Below the pieces are notes generated by a model. The model saw only the letters and a list, made by a program, of their open reading frames with translations. It ran no database searches and was not told the origin of the DNA. Position numbers and translations under genes: made by a program. Positions 57,262 to 64,000 of a stretch of 64,000 nucleotides of DNA are shown here, piece after piece. Source of the DNA: Argyresthia goedartella (Eukaryota > Arthropoda > Insecta > Lepidoptera > Argyresthiidae); the NCBI GenBank assembly GCA_949825045.1, contig OX463813.1:27448001-27512000 (forward strand). The letters are read 5' to 3'. The stretch's first letter is position 1; the number at the start of each line of letters is the position of its first letter.

Positions 57262-57676
57262 TTTTTAGGATTCCGTGCCCGAAGGGTACCAAACGGGGTC
57301 CTGTGTTATTACTTAGCCTCCGATGTCCGTCCGTCTGTCCGTCTGTCACCAAGCTGTATCTCATTAACCGTGATAGATAGACAGATTAAATTTTCCCAGA
57401 TGATGTATTTCTGTTACCGCTATAACAACAAATACTAAAAAACAGAATAAAATAAATATTTAAGGGGGCTCCGATACAACAGTTCTTTCAATACCACATA
57501 CAAACTTATGAATGCACCTGGTTACGTACATGGCGTGTAAAAGTAGCCGCACTAATAACTTTGTAAACAACATTTTGCTATGTAAAATCCAAACTATTCA
57601 CTCCACCAATCCCCATCATTGTACGGTGGTTCGAAACCCGTTGTGTGTGAGTTAGACCCGCACTTGGCAGTTTTTA
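57262..57676 (+). repeat. GGGTTCCGT-type dispersed repeat, copy 2
   Basis: It begins TTTTTAGGATTCCGTGCCC, has the GTCCGTCCGTCTGTCCG simple repeat, then CACCAAGCTGTATCTCATTA, and ends in GTTAGACCCGCACTTGGCAG. At 415 bp it is the most regular copy here. Confidence 0.8.
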
Positions 57677-58306
57677 TAAAAGTTCCGTGACAGTAAGTAA
57701 GTTTGTAAGGCATTGCAGTGCCCTACCAGCGTTCATTGTAGGGACCTCCAATTGTAACTATTTTATAGCCACAATGAAGCCATACATGATTTGAATTTCA
57801 ATTTGAATTTGAATTCCACCTTCCTTCTAACTACACATAATCATCATATTGCGTGGCATTACAATACATTTCTAGGTTATAAAGCTTGTTTAAGAGAACA
57901 ATGCTAGGTTATTTGTAGTTAGTACCACTTCTGCTGTCCAAGGACAATATTTCAGTAGACCGGAAGAAGCAAAATCTGTAGCAACCAAGTAAATGGGGCT
58001 TTTATTCGCGATCGGGAAATAAAAACAAATTACAATATAAAAGTTGAACAACTGTAATAAATCGTACACTCAGGGAGTAAGTCTCATTTCATGTGGTTGG
58101 AGGGTTCCGTAAATATAAAAATTCTCAAATCTGAGTATAATATTCTGCATATTAATATACACATATACTATAATTATATAGGAACTGAATTAAAACAGCC
58201 ATATCGCATACATATAACCATTAAGCATCTTGCCTTAATAAATTTAGGTTGTCCCAGAAGTCAATACAAAAACAACAAATTTTGCATCAAGCCATTTCCT
58301 TTACTA
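57677..58306. other. AT-rich intergenic DNA
   Basis: No gene is seen. A run of TTTGAATTTCAATTTGAATT type sequence lies at about 57790-57812. Confidence 0.4.
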
Positions 58307-58470
58307 TTTTTAGGGTTTCGATACGGGACCCTTTTACTTAGCCCCCGCTGTCTGTCCGTCCGTCTGTCTGCCTGTCCGTCAGAAGGCTCTATCTCATGAA
58401 ACGTATTAGACAGAGATTTGAATTTTACACAGAAAGTGTGTTTTTTTTTGCCGCTACTGCTAAAAAATAA
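58307..58470 (+). repeat. GGGTTCCGT-type dispersed repeat, copy 3, truncated
   Basis: TTTTTAGGGTTTCGATACGG, then the TCCGTCCGTCTGTCTGCC repeat and TCTATCTCATGAAACGTATT. The 3' half is missing. Confidence 0.7.
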
Positions 58471-58550
58471 TGAAATAAATGAATTTAATATATATGTATG
58501 TATGTATTTGACATCTGTTTTTTCTTGGACGATGTTACGAAACCTTGAGT

Positions 58551-59062
58551 GTTCGACACAGGGTACCCACATTAGTGGGTATAGATGTGCCGAGCCTGCA
58601 ATATTGCCGTCAATATTGCCATTTTTGTATGGGGCATAGGGGCATTATATTGCCAGCAATATTGCCTCATACAAAAAATGGCAATATTGCCGGTAGAAAT
58701 GGCAATTTTGACAGTTCGGCACATCTATATTAGTGGGGCAGGAATGTGTGTGCTGGTGTATAAATGTTATACGGCAGAGTCTCAGTTGTTTGTGCCCATG
58801 ATGACAACCGATTTGAAAGGAGGAAAGATGACAGCGTATCAAAAACCAAATTGTTCAAATCAATATTACTAATACATACTCTATTAGTAATATCGATCTG
58901 GCAATTTGTTACTATTATTATTATAATTTGACAAACAGAGGTAACAATCTTAAAAACGATATAGCTACGTAGAAATGATCAACCCCCAAATACCTTAATG
59001 TTGTACCATCCGTTTGTTCGTTATTTATCTACGGAATCCTCGCCTGTCTCTTTCTATTCGCC
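58551..59062 (+). repeat. Composite repeat, copy 2, split by a MITE
   Basis: It starts inside the SINE family 2 body (CGACACAGGGTACCCA) and continues, after the MITE at 58580-58729, with CAGTTGTTTGTGCCCATGAT, GATTTGAAAGGAGGAAAGAT, an ATT run, and ACGGAATCCTCGCCTGTCTC, ending TTTCTATTCGCC as in copy 1. Confidence 0.7.
58580..58729. mobile_element. hAT-type MITE, 150 bp
   Basis: Terminal inverted repeats TATAGATGTGCCGA / TCGGCACATCTATA are perfect. They are flanked by the 8-bp duplication TTAGTGGG (58572-58579 and 58730-58737), the length made by hAT transposases. The interior is largely palindromic (AATATTGCC words). It is non-coding and inserted in a SINE-derived repeat. Confidence 0.9.
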
Positions 59063-60357
59063 CTTGACCGTTATTTTATAACAAAGGAAGTACATTTCCT
59101 GACAATAAAACTAACTTGTGTCTAGAACTTCTCAATGGGACCGTAATAAAGTAGCATAACGTTTTATAACTTAGAACTAAACGGTTTTCCGGTGACGCTG
59201 AGTGCGAATTAAAGCTTTAGGGCCCTTAGTAATAAACCGCTCTCAGCTCTGAGAGCTATCTCAAGCGCGCAAAAATTACAGATTTATTAACTCGGAACCG
59301 TCATCGTGATATTGCTGAGACAACTGTCAGAACTGAGAACATTTTATTATTACGTGCTTAAGTCCATTAGGACTAGTTCATCTAGTTCCTATTATAACTA
59401 TGCTCGTAATGACAAGATCCCATTTCGACTAAATCCCATTTTGCCAGTTTCCTCATTTGCCGAATTGGCACAAATATAAAAATCTGACGAAATGGGCAGT
59501 GGTCACAATGAAAGGGAATTAAAAACCTATGGAAGGTGTCCCAAAAATGTCACATTGACACCGGAGGCATCAGATGCATCGAATAAGCCTTACACAAGTA
59601 TAACATATCCTCAATCAAGGTTGCATGATTTTCAATATATTTATTCCAGTCTCGGTTTTTTTTTGCTAGATCCTTTACCGGGAATTCACACGAGTGTATA
59701 GTGTCAGTCCCAAAATGGAAATATTCCCGGCGGCTCAAAACTAATATACAAAATAAACCCTATGCTCTAAAACTAATATTTAAGAACAATTAAATTTACT
59801 TCAAAATACATTTTAAAAATACCTTCCCGTGTAAGAACGACATTACAGTATTATTATTTTTTATTATTTCTGGAGACTTATTATAGTGTAGGATCCACAG
59901 CTCATGGAATACAGGGTATATCTTACAGGTGTTGTATTTTATTTAAGAACCTATAGCTTCCATAATTGGATAAGAAAGAAAATATATAATTTCACGCCCA
60001 TTATATTTATTTTTTATTTTTGTAGCTATATATTTTAGTAGCTATTTAAATATATTGATCTAAATGGAGTATTTATACCGTCTGATTCCTTTGTTACACA
60101 TGGTTTTTTTAACCATATGTTAATCCTAAATTATGTTTAAACTGCATTGAATACGAGTACTTATCAAACTGTAACCTTTTGCCTTTTGCCAACTTTTAAA
60201 CGGCTATAAATTGTTGCCTTTAAAGGAGAGCTCGCGAGAAATAAGGTGTAAACGACCGGTGCTTTAAAAGAGGTGTGTGATCATAAAACACCTCCTTTTT
60301 CAACAATATACCTGGCCACTTTGTGTTAGAATTCTCTAGGGTGGAGGTGAATAATGG
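59063..60357. other. AT-rich intergenic DNA
   Basis: No gene I can support. An imperfect hairpin, AAAAGAGGTGT / ACACCTCCTTTTT, sits near 60265-60300. Confidence 0.4.
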
Positions 60358-60420
60358 AGTATTGAATAACTGGCTACTCTGCCACCCGATATGGGAAAAC
60401 GATTTCTGCTCTATGGAGGT
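60358..60420 (-). mobile_element. GCGTCAC-type repeat head fragment
   Basis: The minus strand reads TTTTCCCATATCGGGTGGCA, then GAGTAGCCAG, matching the SINE family 3 head at 56578. Confidence 0.5.
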
Positions 60421-61700
60421 TATTAATCATTAATCGAATTCAAGTACTTTTTAGTTTTAGGGAAAAAAAATACGCAGAAAGAAAAAAATGAGGTAAAATC
60501 CAGGCCGTTTAGTTTTACTTTAAGAGGCACGCACGCCTATCCGCTTTTGCAGTCAAATAAAGAAGAAAAAAATAGGAAAAAAAAATAAAAAATACGAATC
60601 AATTCACATCAAAACGCGAGCGGTCATAAACATACTGCGTGTGGTGGAAAACTGTGTAATTTTAATCAATAAACGCTCGTGTGCGCTACTTAGCTGTGGT
60701 TACACAGAATTGATGGTTGATGTTTTGCCTTCGGACGGGGTGCGTATAGTTTTAGGGAGATTTTGTGAAATCTTTTTTGATAACACTCCGCTACCAAAGA
60801 CATCTATTGAAGAGGGATTTTTGGATTTTTCGGCAGTTTCCTTAAGGTTTTTTAAATTTTATTCTCCGTAAGAACTTTTCTAAGACTTCGCCGAACATCA
60901 AAATTGGTCCGGCAGTTTGCTAAATTTTGCGCTCACCAACACAACAACATTTGATGATTAATTTATACATATATATAGATTGATTGAGAAACCTTCATTT
61001 CACCATTGCTGCTGCAATGAGCAAGACTCGGTTGAAGAAGTTCTTGCGGTAATATTTCGATGCGGAAGTTGTCATTGTTGAGACATCTGCATGGCGCGAG
61101 ACTTCAGTGCGGGATCGACAAAGCATGTAATGTCACCCCTCCCGCACCGAGACACTACCGCGAGGAACAACTCAGTAAAGTGTCTGTACACGCGGCGATA
61201 AGCTAGCCCCCTGTGCGCAAAGTGGAGTCTTGAATCACTGGCTGAACGTGGGTAATACTGTACCTCTACCACCCCGTATAGGAAGAGTCGTAACGCTTTG
61301 TTTTTGCTCTACTGTTCCAAGATCCATGAAGACCCTTTCGTCAGTTTTTTTTTTGTACTAATTAGACAAGCTCCCATTAAGGCGAGGTTCTTAATGAGAA
61401 GTTCCCAATTTGAACACTTATCTGAGTGTTTATGAAGGTATAAATTTGAGCGCGTGGTCACCCTAATCAACAATAATAATTACTGTCCGTCTTCTAAAAG
61501 CGATTGATGACACTTTAATTCGCTAAATTATAAGTTTGCAAAGCGACGTCAAGTATACCCCCATCCTTGCAACGATCTGTACTTATCATTAACTGGTTGT
61601 TTTTAAGTGTAACTTCATTAAGAGGCTGTTAATAATCATGTCTAATTTACATAACATTAATGTATCTGAAGTATGCTAGTAGTCAAAGGAAAAAAATCTA
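60421..61700. other. Intergenic with a reversed GCGTCAC-repeat fragment
   Basis: 61243-61298 is a second minus-strand head fragment (minus: ACTCTTCCTATACGGGGTGG, then TAGAGGTACAG). Open frames in this region have no motif; no gene is called. Confidence 0.4.
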
Positions 61701-61850
61701 GCGTCACACTTTTCCAATTTGGGTTGGCTATGGCACAGTTGTGCCCACATTAAGCCAGATATTCGAAACTTCATTTTACGCGGCAGTGGGCTAGCCCATC
61801 GGCGGAGCCATGGAGATATTGAAAATTTCCTCGTGATGTTTTCCATTACC
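61701..61850 (+). mobile_element. GCGTCAC-type repeat (SINE family 3), longest copy
   Basis: Head GCGTCACACTTTTCCAATTT plus GGGTTGGCTATGGCACAG and body GGGCTAGCCCATCGGCGGAG, CCATGGAGAT, CCTCGTGATGTTTTCC. It shares its body with 13110-13245 and 56578-56690. Confidence 0.65.
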
Positions 61851-62256
61851 GTTAGAACGTCCGTATAATGTACTCAAGACTAACGAAAGAACGAAATCAT
61901 TAAAACACAAATTTCGAGCTAATATTATGTTTTTCGATCATGGATTTAACAGCATTTGGGTAAGTTAGTTAGTATTTTGAAAATTAGTTGAATAAGTCCA
62001 CCGGACCGAACGAAACTTTAGATTAACAAAAGCTTTATCTCAAAGACCTTAATAAATATCAATTTTATAAAGTTTAAATTGATTTTTCGACAATTTTTGC
62101 TCGGTGACGCGACGAATTATCGACGATAGATCAAACGAAAGTAATCTCTAAACCTGAACGGTTTGATGAAAAAATAAAATTGTTCTCTCATTTTAATCGT
62201 TATCGGCAGATGATGGATTGCTGCAAAAATGTGGGAATAACTTTTTTTAAAATATA
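61851..62256. other. AT-rich intergenic DNA
   Basis: I see nothing in it beyond AT-rich sequence. Confidence 0.45.
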
Positions 62257-63100
62257 TTTTTAGGGTTCCGTACCTTAAAAGAAAAAAGGCAACCCTCATC
62301 ACTTTGTCCGTCTGTCCGTCTGTCTGCCTACAAGGCCCTTTAACACGTAGACGTAGCATGAAGGAATTAATATCAATTACGCGGGTGGTTTCATGAAGTC
62401 GTGAAAAATCAACCATCTAGGTCAAGTCCTACAAAAGTTACACCGTTTAAGCCGCTAATTCACTATATTCCATTGATACTTGCAAGAAAATAAAAACCTA
62501 ATATAGAGTACTTCCCGTTGACCAAGAATCAGATAAGAAAAGAACCAAGGTCTTAAATCACAAGTAAAATAAAAAATCGTGCTCAGAATATTTGTTGTCT
62601 GCGGCAGAAGATAATAAACCTCCTTGTAGGCTTTGCTGCTTGCTGCCCCAATTATTTCTCTTACTGTAAAGGCCAAAGAGTTCTGACCTATTCAGTAAGA
62701 AAAATATTATAAAAATAAACATACGAGTTCAATGGCACTTGTTTCGTTCGGAGTATTTCGATGTTAAATTAATTAAAATAAAATTATTTAATTGAATAAT
62801 AAACTTTTTTCTGTCTAATTAACGTTCTTTATTAGGACTTTAATATTATTATAATCTGCCATGTTAAAAAACTTAAAAAAAAACCTTTAACTGTTAGTCC
62901 GTCACATATTCTTAGCCCCTCGCCGGTGGAAGCCACCGATATCAATTGAAAAGCAATTTTATAAATAACCCACTGATGAGAAGTTAACTAAATTTACCCC
63001 CGGGGTCAAATATTCACGACTCGCGCCACCTAAGAAGTTAACTTAAAAAAATGTACGGAACTCTCGGTGCGCGAGTCCGACTTGCACGAAGCATTTTTTT
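62257..63100 (+). repeat. GGGTTCCGT-type dispersed repeat, copy 4
   Basis: It begins TTTTTAGGGTTCCGTACC with a GTCCGTCTGTCCGTCTGTC repeat and ends ACGGAACTCTCGGTGCGCGA, then GTCCGACTTGCACGAAGC (63054-63093). At about 840 bp it is twice the length of copy 2, so other sequence has probably inserted between the ends. Confidence 0.6.
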
Positions 63101-63218
63101 AATTATTTTCGGCCTGTTGTTTCCTACAATTTCCTTCATTTTCACAGATTAGTATAATTCAGTTTTGGGTGAATAAAGGCTATATACACAGTCACTGTAG
63201 GGGAAAAATTTCCTTCAA

Positions 63219-63316
63219 TATGTCGCTGCAACGTTGAACAGTGTCCCGGAACATGTCCCGCGACATTAAATAATTCCACACTGTGCAACGTTGCAGCTAC
63301 ACGTTGCAGCGACATA
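63219..63316. mobile_element. Short inverted-repeat element (MITE-like), 98 bp
   Basis: Perfect 16-bp ends TATGTCGCTGCAACGT (63219-63234) and ACGTTGCAGCGACATA (63301-63316). A second inner pair, ACAGTGT / ACACTGT, and further copies of GCAGCGACAT just outside (63317-63328) add to the palindrome. TA at both ends could be part of a target duplication. The superfamily is not determinable. Confidence 0.7.
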
Positions 63317-63344
63317 CTGCAGCGACATTTTGGAAGCTATTTTG

Positions 63345-63470
63345 TCTCTAGTGGGGAAGAAAAAAATCCCCTGATCTTGGATGTGTTCGCTGTTTCTGGT
63401 TCCCACGACTCAGGGTATCCTAGTGTGGGGCCAGAAGCAATGTATGTGCCGGTATATAAATGTTTATATT
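63345..63470 (+). mobile_element. SINE family 2 tail
   Basis: GATCTTGGATGTG, TTCTGGTTCCCACGACTCAG, then GTGTGGGGCCAGAAGCAATG and TATAAATGTTTATA match the body of 45304-45530. The promoter head is missing. Confidence 0.7.
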
Positions 63471-64000
63471 TATCACATCACTCTTGACATTGTGGTCGTG
63501 CTCGTCACTTCGTTTGGGTGACCGCTTGGGTCCCTATATTTAGTGTAGCAATGTCAAAGTCAACATTTCTTTGGTACTGTGGATATTTAGGTATACTTTG
63601 TTAACGTAGTATCTGAGCCATAAGTGTGACGACTTGTGGTATATCGTCACGGCTTTTTCTCACATAAGGCACAGGACTTGCACTCAGTAGTTTTAGCTTG
63701 AAAGAATAAGAAAACGGATCCACCCATTCTAACTCTCGCGGTAGGGCGACTGCAGGCCTTGTGCAGCAGACTTTTGATAGACGCTGTCGTTACACACAAC
63801 TTCCTTCGCTTTCATTTTAACGATGCCTTTTTTAAACGATTAATAAGTATATAAGGTAAACCGTAACAAATTATTACTATACACATATATGTCATTGTAA
63901 GATTGTCAAAACCGTTAGTTTATAAACTAACGCGGCAGTTTGTAATCAGCTTATCGGGTCAATGTACTGAGGGACAAATATTTTTTTCCCTTTGCGACCA
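63471..64000. other. Intergenic DNA
   Basis: No gene is seen in the last 530 bases. Confidence 0.45.

Noticed and set aside
60641..60871. 76-codon frame
   Set aside because: No recognisable motif and AT-rich flanks; nothing supports expression.
1..64000. CRISPR arrays, bacterial operons or prophage
   Set aside because: Composition, non-LTR and LTR retrotransposons and SINEs show an animal genome; no regularly spaced short repeats were seen.

Overview
The window looks like a stretch of insect chromosome, most probably from a moth or butterfly. This is inferred from repeat families I recognise: the GGGTTCCGT repeat, repeats beginning GCGTCAC, tRNA-derived SINEs, LINEs ending in TTGATTT, and BEL/Pao elements. 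The background is AT-rich. I recognise no complete host gene. Nearly everything supportable is a transposable element, a wreck of one, or a short fold-back repeat.

Layout. 1-5.4 kb holds a BEL/Pao LTR retrotransposon on the minus strand (element 1), cut by the window edge. 5.4-13.7 kb is AT-rich intergenic DNA with SINEs, LINE tails and two small GC-rich islands of protein-like sequence. 13.7-28.6 kb is a three-level nest: an old minus-strand LINE (LINE-1) is split by a plus-strand BEL/Pao element A (564-bp LTRs, duplication ATACC), which is split in its leader by a minus-strand BEL/Pao element B (204-bp LTRs, duplication GTCGG). B has LTRs that look identical and one unbroken 1746-codon gag-pol frame; it is the only element here that looks competent. 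28.6-32.65 kb holds two further minus-strand LINEs, the larger (LINE-3) with an inverted duplication and an RT deletion. 34.1-38.5 kb is a plus-strand LINE (LINE-4) with a coiled-coil/esterase-like ORF1 and an endonuclease-RT ORF2, broken at few places. 38.5-64 kb is non-coding: SINE copies, a tandem LTR-like structure with 159-bp repeats (46.0-48.9 kb), a Tc1-like transposase pseudogene (50 kb), a hAT-type MITE with a clear 8-bp duplication (58.6 kb), a second palindromic element (63.2 kb) and several long hairpins.

The observation I rate highest: elements 1 and A are diverged copies of one BEL/Pao family, and both carry an in-frame UAG at the same place between gag and protease, with open frame on both sides. 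Element 1 has no AUG before the protease active site. This suggests a gag-pol junction decoded by stop-codon readthrough. All comparisons were made by eye.
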